A stretch of DNA of 64,000 nt from Bradyrhizobium sp. CB1015. GTDB taxonomy: Bacteria > Pseudomonadota > Alphaproteobacteria > Rhizobiales > Xanthobacteraceae. The stretch spans positions 6,696,001 through 6,760,000 of the forward strand of contig NZ_CP104174.1 of NCBI RefSeq assembly GCF_025200925.1. The letters run 5' to 3'. This document shows, in pieces, positions 54,272 through 63,179 of this stretch. The notes beneath the pieces were generated by a model. The model was given only the letters and a program-made list of their open reading frames with translations. It did no database searches and was not told the origin of the DNA. Position 1 is the stretch's first letter; each line of letters begins with the position of its first letter. The position numbers were made by a program, and so were the translations under genes.

Positions 54272-54549
54272 GGGACGGTTTGGATAATGAGCGGCCTCTT
54301 TGGGTGTGCCATCTGCGCAATCGGCGTCGGCCATGACCCTCCTCCCGGTGATTGACCAACGCAGCAGCAGGGCGGCCGTGCGTTTCAAGAACACTTGGTG
54401 CCGCCGCCGCCACGCGCGCGGCAATGTCGATCTCGCGCGCGATTGCCGAACTGGCCGTCACGTCTTCGGATCGTAGAGCGAGCCGATCCTCGATCATGTC
54501 GTCAAGTCTATCGCCCGCGACCAAGTCGGTCCGCAGCCCGGTTCGGCAA
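54272..54549. other. Intergenic stretch, nothing supported
   Basis: About 280 bases between two zinc-ribbon genes. No ribosome site, repeat or terminator stands out. Confidence 0.4.
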
Positions 54550-54755
54550 ATGACAACGCGCGATAGATGGACCGTAGATCTTGAGTGTCCACGCTGCGGG
54601 AGGATCGACGTGGCCCGGCTCTCACAGGCGGATGGCTACGCCTTGTGAGAGGGAACACCGCTACCCGGGCCGATCATGTGCCGGTCGGCTTTGCCTGCAT
54701 TGATCCCGAGGCTAGCAGTTTTCAATGCTCGAAATGTCAGGTGCTACTACCCTGA
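54550..54755 (+). pseudogene. Zinc-ribbon gene with a one-base deletion
   Basis: The ATG frame reads MTTRDRWTVDLECPRCGR to DGYAL and then stops. One frame over, the protein continues LVRGNTATRADHVPVGFA to a second pair FQCSKCQVLLP and a stop at 54755. Adding one T near 54643 joins both halves into a normal two-pair zinc ribbon of about 69 residues. Reconstruction by eye; sequencing error is possible. Confidence 0.65.
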
Positions 54756-54956
54756 TCCCCTTTGAGGGCCGCCGAGGGATCGTCAGGCCTCGCCCCTCGC
54801 TGCCACCTGGATGGAATGGCTTTGTCGGAACTTTCGCCATCTGCACTACAATCGGGCGTGCTGAAAGCAGCGGTCGCACGGCCGCGAATTGACTCGCGAT
54901 TGAGACCGATCAGGCGCACACTTGCACTTATCACCGGTCCGCGCCCAGGCATTACT

Positions 54957-55004
54957 GGTGACCGAGAGCGTCGTGCTCCCGCCTGTTTCGGAGGGGGAGC
55001 CCCT
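54957..55004 (+). promoter_or_regulatory. Recurrent hairpin leader, copy B
   Basis: GGTGACCGAGAG (54957-54968), then GCTCCC (54975-54980) exactly complementary to GGGAGC (54995-55000). The Shine-Dalgarno of the gene at 55005 is inside the 3' arm. The first 31 bases are almost the same as copy A. Confidence 0.5.
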
Positions 55005-55247
55005 ATGCCCAAATCTCAAGACCGTTTACCTAACGTTGGGCCCATCGCATTGCAGCGCCCGGGCTGTCCGATCTGCAAATCTTCGATGATGCTTGTCAGC
55101 ATTGAGTCAGAACGTCCAGGCGTCGACTTACATCGCTTTCAGTGTGCCGTGTGCAATCATGTACTAACGATCCTTGCCGCGTGCGAAGACCCTATGCATT
55201 CCAAGGCGGGCCGGTGCCTTCAAGGCGATTTGCATCCGCCGAAGTAG
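55005..55247 (+). CDS. Small zinc-ribbon protein
   Basis: 80 residues with CPICK (near 22) and CAVCN (near 48), a zinc-ribbon like the one at 54035. The tail CEDPMHSKAGRCLQGDLHPP adds more cysteines. Preceded by GGAGGGGGAG in a hairpin leader. Function unknown. Confidence 0.7.
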   Translation: MPKSQDRLPNVGPIALQRPGCPICKSSMMLVSIESERPGVDLHRFQCAVCNHVLTILAACEDPMHSKAGRCLQGDLHPPK

Positions 55248-55978
55248 GGGCATGCCACATCCTCGGTATGGAATGGCTGCAAGACGGCGCGTGCGCGAAA
55301 TGCTACGAGACGGTGAGCCGTTGGGTTCTGGCAAATATTCCCTGCTGCGCACGTGCGACGGAGCACTACTCGAGCAGCCCCTTCAATGGAATTTCTCGCC
55401 CAGTGTTTGCGCGCCGGCGAGTTGTCCTAATTGCGGTCCGAGAGCTTTGGCGGCTGGCATAGACCAATCCATATCCGGGATTTTGTTAGTACCCTCTCGG
55501 GGGATACACCCATCGCCGCCGGCGAACGTTTCAACGCTAGGCGGCGTTGCGTTGTGCGCATCCCAATCTGCCGCACGAATGTCCTGCCAACGGACGATAT
55601 CGCGAGATCATCAAAGCCCGCGTCGGTTCTACAACTAAGGCCGCCTCGGTCGAGGGCCCCTCTCATTTTGAACGGCCAGCAATGTTTGCTCGTGGCCAAA
55701 CCCGACCGTCGGCGCCGCGCAGCATCTCGCCGACGGCTTCAGTGTCCGCGCTACGGCCACTGCAGGTCAAACGCCGTTCAGAGGACTCGAAGAGACGATG
55801 ATTCAGCCAGCGGCCCACTTTCGGCAACTGCCGATGGTTCCCGACATAGCATGAAACAAAGCCCTCGCTATTCGGCTAATCGAGGCGCATAATCGCGGTA
55901 CCATCGAGCGGCCCCCTAGCATCTATCGGTGGTGAGAACGCAGCTGCGCTCCCGCTCACCCCTTAGCGGAGCACCAAC
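55248..55978. other. Decayed stretch ending in hairpin leader copy F
   Basis: No intact gene in about 730 bases; open frames change every 50-100 bases. The right end (55928-55978) contains GGTGGTGAGA and a stem GCTCCCGCT / AGCGGAGC (55948-55956 with 55965-55972, one bulged C) before the ATG at 55979, a looser copy of the leader family. Confidence 0.45.
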
Positions 55979-56178
55979 ATGGCAGCTCGACGATCTTCAG
56001 AACAATCATCGACGTTCGAATACCGTCTAACGCAAGAGGCAACAAACTTGCGCCAGCAGGCTCAAGGAATGCTAGTGGCATCCGCCGCATTGAGCTGTTG
56101 CAAAAAGCCCGGCAGATCGATGTCGCCGTAGAGGTCAATAAGTGGCTGACCTCCCCGGGACTACAGCCACCATGCTAA
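55979..56178 (+). pseudogene. Short helical protein gene with a one-base deletion
   Basis: The ATG frame reads MAARRSSEQSSTFEYRLTQE then ATNLRQQAQG. After a one-base loss near 56068 the next frame continues SGIRRIELLQKARQIDVAVE to NKWLTSPGLQPPC and stop at 56178. The tail EWLTSPGLQPP-type ending is known from a common short Bradyrhizobium protein of about 60 residues. So this copy is broken. Confidence 0.6.
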
Positions 56179-56255
56179 CAAGATGAGGCGCCGGCCTATC
56201 TCCTGCCTCGATCCAGAGATCGGCTAAGGCCTCGCTAACGAAATGAAAGGTCGTC

Positions 56256-56411
56256 ATGAGCAGACGCGAATATGACGCGGACAATTCTTTTCGTCCATCG
56301 GATAGACCCGTTACTGAATACGAACAGGAGCAAAAGGCCCTCCGCAAGAACCTAGAACGGCTAAGAGCTGAGCGGCTGGCGCGCGAGAGGGCGAAATCAA
56401 GCGACGCTTGA
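56256..56411 (+). CDS. Short charged hypothetical protein
   Basis: 51 residues, MSRREYDADNSFRPSDRPVT then a charged helix EQEQKALRKNLERLRAERLA. AAAGG lies before the start. This small family is frequent in Bradyrhizobium; function unknown. Too short to assign further. Confidence 0.6.
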   Translation: MSRREYDADNSFRPSDRPVTEYEQEQKALRKNLERLRAERLARERAKSSDA

Positions 56412-56580
56412 AGTCGGCAAGCTATGGCAAAGCAGCAGCGGCAAAGCGCAGTTGCCATGCTTACTCTGAAATCGCTCATGGCAAGGCGCGGAGCGGTAGC
56501 AGACTTCGACAAGCAATTAGGAACGTTGGTCCGCATGACTGGTTCTGGGTCTATCACCGTTCCCGAACTCGGCGATTGCC

Positions 56581-56626
56581 GGTGACAGAGAGGCGCTGCA
56601 GCGCTCCCGCCAAATGGAGCGCTGGG
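56581..56626 (+). promoter_or_regulatory. Recurrent hairpin leader, copy C (strongest stem)
   Basis: GGTGACAGAGAG (56581-56592), then CAGCGCTCC (56599-56607) perfectly complementary to GGAGCGCTG (56616-56624). The start codon at 56627 follows after two bases, so the whole ribosome site is in the stem. Confidence 0.55.
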
Positions 56627-56860
56627 ATGAAGCGGTATTCTTTCGATATTCGCGGCGGGGAAGAATTGGCCCTTGACGAGGAAGGGATGATGCTGCCGAG
56701 CATCGAAGCGGCTCAAAGAGAAGCCGCCAACTCGCTTGCTGATTTGGCCAGGGACATAAGTAGAGGTGCGGAGATGCAGCACCTCTCGATCGAGGTGCGG
56801 AACGCCGCCGGGCAGGTCGCAGAAGCGCACCTTGGCTGGATTGTGCGGCGTCTGCAGTAG
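56627..56860 (+). CDS. DUF6894-like protein
   Basis: 77 residues: MKRYSFDIRGGEELALDEEG, then LPSIEAAQREAANSLADLAR. The pattern, a short strand, a gap, D-x-x-G and a helix of alternating Ala/Arg, is that of the small DUF6894 family widespread in Bradyrhizobiaceae. Function unknown. A second member is encoded at 58350-58589 on the other strand. Confidence 0.78.
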   Translation: MKRYSFDIRGGEELALDEEGMMLPSIEAAQREAANSLADLARDISRGAEMQHLSIEVRNAAGQVAEAHLGWIVRRLQ

Positions 56861-56950
56861 GCGCACCGGGATCTGGTTAAAGTTCCTCTATTTCGGAGCC
56901 GCGTTCTGCCTTAGCTTCGGACCGACACCGCCCGAGCCTTGGCAAGAATC

Positions 56951-56996
56951 GGTGACTGACAGCTCTACATGCTCCCGCGAGGTCGGAGAGCGGGAA
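56951..56996 (+). promoter_or_regulatory. Recurrent hairpin leader, copy D
   Basis: GGTGACTGACAG (56951-56962), then CCCGC (56974-56978) pairing with GCGGG (56990-56994). An ATG follows at 56997 but opens only a 16-residue frame, so the gene that used this leader seems lost. Confidence 0.45.
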
Positions 56997-57332
56997 ATGT
57001 CTTCAACCAATCCTACCAGTCGTGCCCGCCAAAGAGCGGTTCGGTGACGGCGCACCAGCCATCGCAGTCTCGACGCAAGCGGCAACTTGGACACGCAGCC
57101 CGTCTTAGAACAGAGCGTCCTTTACACGACCAGGTTAGCGGTATAGCGTTCGGCTACAGGTTAGCAGATGCTCACCTTGAAGCTGCCCATGAAGCAGCGA
57201 CCTCCGAAGTCGCCGCCACACGTCGTAGCAGCAGCTCCCGTGCCATCGGAAGGCGCAATCATAAGAATCATGTCCACCACGGCGCGCCGGCGACGCACGC
57301 GCGCATCAGTGCGCTCAACAAAGGCGACCTTC
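56997..57332. other. Stretch with a 16-codon frame after the leader, otherwise no gene
   Basis: The ATG after leader D gives MSSTNPTSRARQRAVR and stops. The rest up to the membrane-protein gene holds no supported feature. Confidence 0.35.
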
Positions 57333-57704
57333 ATGAAACTTCCCGCAATCTTGCTAGGCGAGGCACGGACGCGCGTGCTTCAAGGCATCGCCTTCGGTGC
57401 GGTGGCGACCATGGCCATTGGATTTATCTGGGGTGGTTGGATCACTGGGGAGACCGCCAGGATCATGCGCGCCACAGCGGAGAGCGATGGCAGAATGTCC
57501 ATTCTGGTACCGCTTTGCGTCGCGCAGTTCACAGCCGCGGACGGCGCTCTGGCCAAGTTCAAGGCGGCCAGCCCTTATTCAAGGGGAAACATCGTCAGCG
57601 AATTCGTGAAAGATGTGGCGTCCACCAGCATGGATTACTCGTTCGCCAAGGCATGTGCCACCGGGATCGAAACAGAGATTGCCAAGACAGCGACAAAGAC
57701 TTGA
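57333..57704 (+). CDS. Small single-helix membrane protein of unknown function
   Basis: 123 residues from ATG 57333 (AAAGG upstream). One hydrophobic helix, VLQGIAFGAVATMAIGFIWG, near the N-terminus, then a soluble part with two cysteines (PLCVAQF, KACATG). The pattern is common for hypothetical Bradyrhizobium proteins of this length. Longer in-frame starts exist upstream but without protein-like sequence. Confidence 0.7.
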   Translation: MKLPAILLGEARTRVLQGIAFGAVATMAIGFIWGGWITGETARIMRATAESDGRMSILVPLCVAQFTAADGALAKFKAASPYSRGNIVSEFVKDVASTSMDYSFAKACATGIETEIAKTATKT

Positions 57705-57893
57705 CGGGCGCACCCGCAGGCCTGGTCGAGGATCGCCTGACTGGGATCAGAATGCGCGCTTAACGAATAGGAGTGGTACGGGCTCGATTCATTTCATCGT
57801 GCAGCAGACCAATAGGCTCTAGCCGGGCCGCGCGGCTGGCGCGGAGAGCGGGCCCGCGCACAACCTGGCGAACGCATAGGGAAGCCGGACCGG

Positions 57894-58277
57894 ATGCAAC
57901 TCGAAGACGCCGGCAAATGGCCAGTCGTGCTTGTCGTTGAGGATGACGAGCTGTTGCGCTGGAGCGCAATGATAGTGCTCGAAGATTCTGGCTACGGTGT
58001 TCTTGAGGCCGCGGACGCTGGGGAGGCGCTCGCCACTTTGGAGCAGCGGGCAGATGTCCGCATCATATTCACTGACGTACAGATGCCGGGAGCGATCGAC
58101 GGAGTTCGGCTCGCCCACTTGGTGAGCCAACGCTGGCCTCTGGTAAAGATCATCGTGACGTCCGGCAGGATGAGACTCCGCCAGGACGACCTCCCGAGGG
58201 GAGGGGTTTATTTGATGAAGCCGTATTCGGCCACGGAGCTGACGACCGCGGTATACGAAGTGAGAGCGGGAGGTTGA
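57894..58277 (+). CDS. Single-domain response regulator (REC)
   Basis: 127 residues, one receiver domain: acidic pocket Glu16-Asp17-Asp18, phospho-acceptor Asp61 in FTDVQMPG, Thr/Ser at 89-90 and Lys109 in LMKPYS. No output domain. Similar CheY-like proteins in rhizobia act in general stress phosphorelays. No histidine kinase is near. Confidence 0.9.
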   Translation: MQLEDAGKWPVVLVVEDDELLRWSAMIVLEDSGYGVLEAADAGEALATLEQRADVRIIFTDVQMPGAIDGVRLAHLVSQRWPLVKIIVTSGRMRLRQDDLPRGGVYLMKPYSATELTTAVYEVRAGG

Positions 58278-58349
58278 TCCTCCCTGGACCGAGTAGTGCG
58301 CAAGGGTTCACTTCCCGAATTCCGGCACGTCGCCCCACGTACCGAGACG

Positions 58350-58589
58350 TTATCTTTTCGTCGCCGAGAAATGAAGGACGAAGAAACTATGGCCGCCTGG
58401 TCTCGGACTGTCCGTGACCTCGAGCCGCCACGGAACGCCGTCCCACGACTCAGCGGTCGAGCCATCTTTGAGGATCTGTCCACTCATGTCGACCGCTGCT
58501 GCACGTGCAGCCGCAACGTCAGCAAGCTCGGTGCCTATCTCGTCGGGCACAGAGGTTCCATCGGAAACGTGAAAGAAGTAGAGCGGCAG
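58350..58589 (-). CDS. DUF6894-like protein with a non-standard start
   Basis: The frame LPLYFFHVSDGTSVPDEIG then DVAAARAAAVDMSGQIL matches the DUF6894 family, whose members usually begin MPLYFFHV-like. Here the start position is CTG at 58589 with GGAG upstream; the only other in-frame start is a TTG at 58646 that runs through the leader-like box (58623-58635). So it may use CTG, or its start codon may have mutated. Confidence 0.6.
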   Translation of the reverse strand: MPLYFFHVSDGTSVPDEIGTELADVAAARAAAVDMSGQILKDGSTAESWDGVPWRLEVTDSPRPGGHSFFVLHFSATKR

Positions 58590-58622
58590 GGCTTGCTCCG
58601 ATAAGGCGCTAGCGCGGTGGCC

Positions 58623-58635
58623 GTCTCTCGTCACC
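58623..58635 (-). promoter_or_regulatory. Leader box of the hairpin family, minus strand (copy E)
   Basis: On the minus strand GGTGACGAGAGAC matches the box of copies A-D and lies upstream of the second DUF6894 gene. The stem part is not clear here. Confidence 0.4.
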
Positions 58636-58907
58636 GGCCACTCCAAGATGATTCGGTCGGGAAAAATATGCGCCTAACCCCGCGCAATAGCGAGCCCTAC
58701 ATCGGCTGCCGGACAAGAGAAGTGGTTCCCACCGGTTGAGAACCGCCACAGCGTGCCGTCAGCTTGGCGTCTCTTGGGCACGACTTCGATTATCCGCGGA
58801 AGTTGGCGGTCCGTGGTGTTGCTGCCGATCGAGCCGGAGGTGCGGTTTGGCGAGCCACGCGGTCCTACCTGCAACGAAGTCGCCGCTGGTCTCGTCTTCC
58901 ACGCGCT
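58636..58907. other. Intergenic stretch, nothing supported
   Basis: No gene, repeat or terminator could be supported in about 270 bases. Confidence 0.4.
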
Positions 58908-59108
58908 TCAGCTTCCTGTTGACATGAGATTTTCACCGTTGATCGCGCGGTCCAGGGCATCGATCAGTGCCTGCATTTCGACGAATTTGTTGCGCGCACG
59001 CTCAGCCGTATCCCACTCAAAAGGAGCCGCCAACACTTTCACGTGCGCGTCTCTGTCCGCGAGCATGCGATCACGGGCTTTCTTCAGTGTCTCAAGTCGC
59101 TCGCTCAT
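58908..59108 (-). CDS. Short helical hypothetical protein
   Basis: 66 residues, MSERLETLKKARDRMLADRD, predicted all-helical and charged. AAGGGAG lies before the ATG. No family recognised. The next gene upstream on the same strand ends 41 bases away. Confidence 0.62.
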   Translation of the reverse strand: MSERLETLKKARDRMLADRDAHVKVLAAPFEWDTAERARNKFVEMQALIDALDRAINGENLMSTGS

Positions 59109-59149
59109 GTGGACTCCCTTGCAAATTGATCTCGATGGGGACCAAGTAC

Positions 59150-59395
59150 TCAGTCGAAGTCTTCCGGAAGGTCGCCCTTCCGGAAGAAAATGGTAGGCTC
59201 ATCGTCATAGTCGCCCATCTCGGGGTCGCCTGTAGACGAGAATGCAACGACGGCGAATTTGCTCAATGCGAGTCTTCCCGCCGTTCGAAGGGCGCCACTT
59301 TCCGATTTGCAGACGATCGGAGACTCCCGCTTCAATTTTCCGCTCTCGCCAGCATTGAACGCTTGCACGACGTAGGTCGTCTCGCGCGTCATCAT
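59150..59395 (-). CDS. Hypothetical protein
   Basis: 81 residues, TYVVQAFNAGESGKLKRESP, with an acidic tail (DYDDEPTIFFRKGDLPEDFD). AAGGAG lies before the start. Sequence suggests a small mixed alpha/beta protein. Function not recognised. It precedes the short helical gene on the same strand. Confidence 0.65.
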   Translation of the reverse strand: MMTRETTYVVQAFNAGESGKLKRESPIVCKSESGALRTAGRLALSKFAVVAFSSTGDPEMGDYDDEPTIFFRKGDLPEDFD

Positions 59396-59446
59396 GGCTC
59401 CTTGAGTTGGCGGCGCGGTGGACGTCCACGGCTGCAGAAGTGGCGC

Positions 59447-60745
59447 TCAGCCTTTCATTGCCTCCATGAGTTCCGCGATCTTGATGGTCGCGAAATTCGA
59501 GAAGGTGTCGGACACTGCATACGGCAAAATGACCTGGTCGTTGTGCCGCATAGCGCCACATGTGTAGACAACATTGGGGACATATCCTTCGCGCTCCGTT
59601 GGTTCGGGCCGCAACAGCGGCTCACGCGAACGAGCCAACACCTTGGCGGGGTCATTCTTGTCGAGCAACGCAGCGCCGATCGAATATTTGCGTACGGGAC
59701 CGACGCCGTGCGTTAGGAGCAGCCAGCCTTCGTCAAGCTCAATCGGCGACCCGCAATTGCCGATCTGGACGAACTCCCAGGGAAATTCCGGCTTCAGAAC
59801 GGCCTGACCGCCCTCCCATGTGTAGAGGTCGTCTGAATAGATCAGATAAAGGTTCTCATTGTCCTGCCGCGCGATCATGGCGAACTTGCCGCCGATCTTA
59901 CGCGGGAATAGGGCCATGCCCTTATTCCGTGCCGCAGCCCCCCTCAAGGGCGCCAACCGAAACGAGATGAAATCGCTAGTCTCGATCAATTCGGAGCGGA
60001 TCGCCCGTCCGCTGTAGGCCGTGTAGGTCGCGTAGTAGGTTTTGCGATTGTCGTCCTTGAATTCGACAAAGCGCGCATCCTCAATGCCGTTCGATTGAGA
60101 TTCGGTGACAGGAAAGATCACGCGCTCGGTGAGATCTTCTTCAGGTTTGAAAATCAACTCGACACGCTCGCCATCCGGTTCGGCTACGCGATGACAAATC
60201 CGCGGCATCGAGGCAAGGCGTGCCGTCGGATCAACGATCACACTGCCATCCTTTGCAATTATTCCCGTTCGAAATGTCAATGATGACACATGCCCTTCCC
60301 CGATCGCACGTAGACTGAGAATGAAGCGAACGCCACCTCTTGGCGAACCCGACTGATCGGGATGCGGCACGATACTGGGATTGAATAAGGCGGACGCTTC
60401 GAACGAATACTCACTCAGAAAGTAGGCCCCGATCAGCTGACGCTGGGCTTTCGAAAAGGTTCCGTGGCTTGCCAGAGCTTCCTCCATTTCATTCGCGCGG
60501 GCCTCGAACGTCTCCAGCAGATTGCGGTGACGACCTTCGAAATTGTCCAGGACATCCGCGAGCTGAGTGGCAACTACTTCCGGTTCGAGCGCGAGGACCC
60601 GGTTGACGATGTGATTTGCTCGCATTTTGTCGGTCGGGTTCAGATCGCGCGGTTCAGTCGCCGGCTTGAATGGTCGCACGATCACTCGCGTGGGATCGGG
60701 GTGCAGGTGAAGGGCCTGCCGATTCAGGAAAGTGGCTTGTGACAC
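59447..60745 (-). CDS. GH130-family glycoside phosphorylase/hydrolase-like protein
   Basis: 432 residues. A five-bladed beta-propeller of GH130 is suggested by ALFNPSIVPHPDQSG, GIEDARFVEFKDDN, NKGMALFPRKIGGKFAM, YTWEGGQ and GWLLLTHGVGPVRKYSIGA. The family phosphorolyses beta-mannosides. An N-terminal helical extension (residues 1-110) is longer than in minimal members. It is encoded 32 bases after a GT4 glycosyltransferase, so both probably act on one mannose-like glycan. Confidence 0.85.
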   Translation of the reverse strand: MSQATFLNRQALHLHPDPTRVIVRPFKPATEPRDLNPTDKMRANHIVNRVLALEPEVVATQLADVLDNFEGRHRNLLETFEARANEMEEALASHGTFSKAQRQLIGAYFLSEYSFEASALFNPSIVPHPDQSGSPRGGVRFILSLRAIGEGHVSSLTFRTGIIAKDGSVIVDPTARLASMPRICHRVAEPDGERVELIFKPEEDLTERVIFPVTESQSNGIEDARFVEFKDDNRKTYYATYTAYSGRAIRSELIETSDFISFRLAPLRGAAARNKGMALFPRKIGGKFAMIARQDNENLYLIYSDDLYTWEGGQAVLKPEFPWEFVQIGNCGSPIELDEGWLLLTHGVGPVRKYSIGAALLDKNDPAKVLARSREPLLRPEPTEREGYVPNVVYTCGAMRHNDQVILPYAVSDTFSNFATIKIAELMEAMKG

Positions 60746-60777
60746 GATATCCTCGGCTCGCTAAATCAGGAAGAATT

Positions 60778-63063
60778 TCAAGCGCTCGCGGCGCGCACGG
60801 GCGCGGGCATTGCCCTGCTCATGTTTACGCGCGCAAGCTGACGAATTTCCGCAAGTCCAAGGAGATAGCAGACAACCGACTCGCCACCGCGGTTTTCATT
60901 GGCGCGATCGGGGTGCAACCCATCGCGGCAACTCCCGGTGTGCAGATTGACCAGCGCCACGGACAGATCATTGCTGCCAAGAAACCAGGCGAAGGCCCGT
61001 GTTGCCATCGATTTCCACTCGGAATCACCATCCGCGCGCCACGCCGCAAGGCATGCAGCGATCGTCGCCGTCGCTTCCACGGGCTGCTGATCGAATGCAC
61101 GAGGATGCTGCCGCAGGTCGCCGAAACCGGCGGTGCCGACCGGCCGGAAGTGACCTGCTGTGGTCGTCTGTTGCGTCATAAGCCAGCGCAGTGATCGCAA
61201 TCCGGCATCGAGGTAGACCGATGTTTGCGTCGCTACGCCAGTCAGCATCAAAGCTTGCGGCAATCGCGCGTTGTCGTAAGCAAGGCCTTCCTCGAACCAC
61301 ACCCAGCTCGGCGTCTCAACTGACGCGAGGCATGACATCAACCTGCCCGCAAGAGAATGCCTGACTGCCATGGCGTGAAGATCGTCTGGAGCTGCAGCGC
61401 AATAAGCGTCCAGCCCCAACAGCGTGAATGCCCATGCTCGGGGTGAACGAAAGCTCTCCGCGGTCGTCAACGTTTGGGCGAACAGGTCGGTGGCCCACTT
61501 GCGCCGTGAAGGGCTTGCGTCTCTGCGCGCCGATTCACCCAATGCCCATAAAGTTCGCCCGTGACTGTCTTCGGACCCTCTGTCTTCAAGCCAGACTCGA
61601 TCGTAGCCCATGAAGTTGCGGAACTGCCCGGTGTCGGGGTTCCATGCATGTTGTACGAAGGCGGCAAAGCGGGTCGTCAGGATTTCCGAAAGGGGCTGTT
61701 CGCCTGGATTGTTGAGGGCGCAGGCCAACAGCAGCGCTCGGGCATTGTCATCGACGCAATATCCGTGCGAGCGATCGGGCACCGAATGCACTGCGTGCTG
61801 GAACAGGCCGACATCGTCACACATCGACAGGAAATGGCCGATTTGCATGTCAGGTGGCGCCGAGCCACGTGGCTCCGGCGGTCCCTTGCCGGCGCGCGCG
61901 AGCACCTTAAGTCGGTGGCCTTGACCAGCATTCTCAAAGACAGAGATGTAACGCTCGGCCGTGCGCTCCCACGTCATCATTCGGCTCGCGGCATAGGCAC
62001 GCCGAGACATCGCATGCCGTCGCGGGTGATCGGTAAGCAGTTTTGCGATTTCTCGGCCGATCGCCGCCGCCTCGCCGAACGGCACCAGCACGCCGCATCC
62101 ATCGGTAAGGAGCTCGCGTGCGTGCCAGTAAGGCGTCGAAACGACCGGCTTCCCGAGTCCAAAGCTGTAGGCCAGGGTTCCCGAGGTCATCTGGGACTCA
62201 TTCAGATAGGGCGTGACATAGACATCGCACATCGAGATGAACTCGAGCAGCGTGGCTAGGTCGACGAACCGGTCGAGGAACACCACATGGTTGTCGATTC
62301 CGAGCTCGCGCACCCGCGCCACAAGGCTGTCGCGATAGGCTTCGCCATGGTCTCGAACCAGATTGGGGTGTGTCGCGCCCAGCACGACATAAACCGCATC
62401 AGCACAGCGTGTCAGAACCGATGGCATGGCATCGATCATGACTTCGATGCCCTTGCCGGGCGATAGAAGACCGAATGTCAGAATGACTGATTTGCCGGCA
62501 AACCCGAGCATGGCCTTCGCCGCATCGGGCCCGACAAGAGCGACATTGGGAATGCCGTGAGCAATCACCTCGATCTTGTCGTCCGGCACCTGATAGAGGT
62601 CACGCAATAGCTCGCGCCCCTTGTTGGCCATGACTATCACCTTGGAAGACGCATCGACGATGCGCTCCATCACCGTGCGCTGCTTGCCCGTCGGATCGGC
62701 CAGCACGGTATGGAACGTCGTCACTACCGGCATTCTGAGGGGCGCCAACAACGCGAGGATATGGGCACCGGCTTCGCCGCCAAAAATGCCGAATTCGTGC
62801 TGCAGGCAGACGGTGTCAAACCGGCCTGCATTCAGGAAGTCTGCCGCGCGCACGTATTCCTCGATGTTGTCGTCCCTGATGTGAAAAGCGACTGCCTCTG
62901 GATAGTCGTAGGCTTGACCCTGATCGGTCATGGCCACGATGCAGGTCTCCAAACCGGGGCCAGAACTCGATATCGCCTGCTGCAGGTCAGTCGTAAAGGT
63001 TGCGATGCCGCAGCGGCGAGGCAGCGAGTTGCCGATAACGGCGATGCGGCGGAGCGGCGTCAT
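60778..63063 (-). CDS. GT4 glycosyltransferase fused to a helical (alpha/alpha-toroid-like) domain
   Basis: 761 residues. The N-terminal half (about 1-390) is a GT-B GT4 enzyme: SLPRRCGIATFTTDL, LQHEFGIFGGEAGAHIL, ILTFGLLSPGKGIEV and the donor-site region TPYLNESQMTSGTLAYSFGL. The C-terminal half (about 430-750) has helical-hairpin repeats (YDRVWLEDRGSEDSHGRTLW, WVWFEEGLAYDNARLPQAL) like six-hairpin glycosidases or epimerases. A transferase joined to a glycan-processing or binding domain is suggested. It precedes the GH130 gene. Confidence 0.83.
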   Translation of the reverse strand: MTPLRRIAVIGNSLPRRCGIATFTTDLQQAISSSGPGLETCIVAMTDQGQAYDYPEAVAFHIRDDNIEEYVRAADFLNAGRFDTVCLQHEFGIFGGEAGAHILALLAPLRMPVVTTFHTVLADPTGKQRTVMERIVDASSKVIVMANKGRELLRDLYQVPDDKIEVIAHGIPNVALVGPDAAKAMLGFAGKSVILTFGLLSPGKGIEVMIDAMPSVLTRCADAVYVVLGATHPNLVRDHGEAYRDSLVARVRELGIDNHVVFLDRFVDLATLLEFISMCDVYVTPYLNESQMTSGTLAYSFGLGKPVVSTPYWHARELLTDGCGVLVPFGEAAAIGREIAKLLTDHPRRHAMSRRAYAASRMMTWERTAERYISVFENAGQGHRLKVLARAGKGPPEPRGSAPPDMQIGHFLSMCDDVGLFQHAVHSVPDRSHGYCVDDNARALLLACALNNPGEQPLSEILTTRFAAFVQHAWNPDTGQFRNFMGYDRVWLEDRGSEDSHGRTLWALGESARRDASPSRRKWATDLFAQTLTTAESFRSPRAWAFTLLGLDAYCAAAPDDLHAMAVRHSLAGRLMSCLASVETPSWVWFEEGLAYDNARLPQALMLTGVATQTSVYLDAGLRSLRWLMTQQTTTAGHFRPVGTAGFGDLRQHPRAFDQQPVEATATIAACLAAWRADGDSEWKSMATRAFAWFLGSNDLSVALVNLHTGSCRDGLHPDRANENRGGESVVCYLLGLAEIRQLARVNMSRAMPAPVRAASA

Positions 63064-63179
63064 GTCTGTGCCTCAATACTCTTTCTTGGCGTCGCAGAGT
63101 GCACGGCGGCGGACGCACCGGTAGACTTGGACGATTGTTCTGCGCGATCTTGCAGCAAGAATGCACTTCACGTGCCGGC

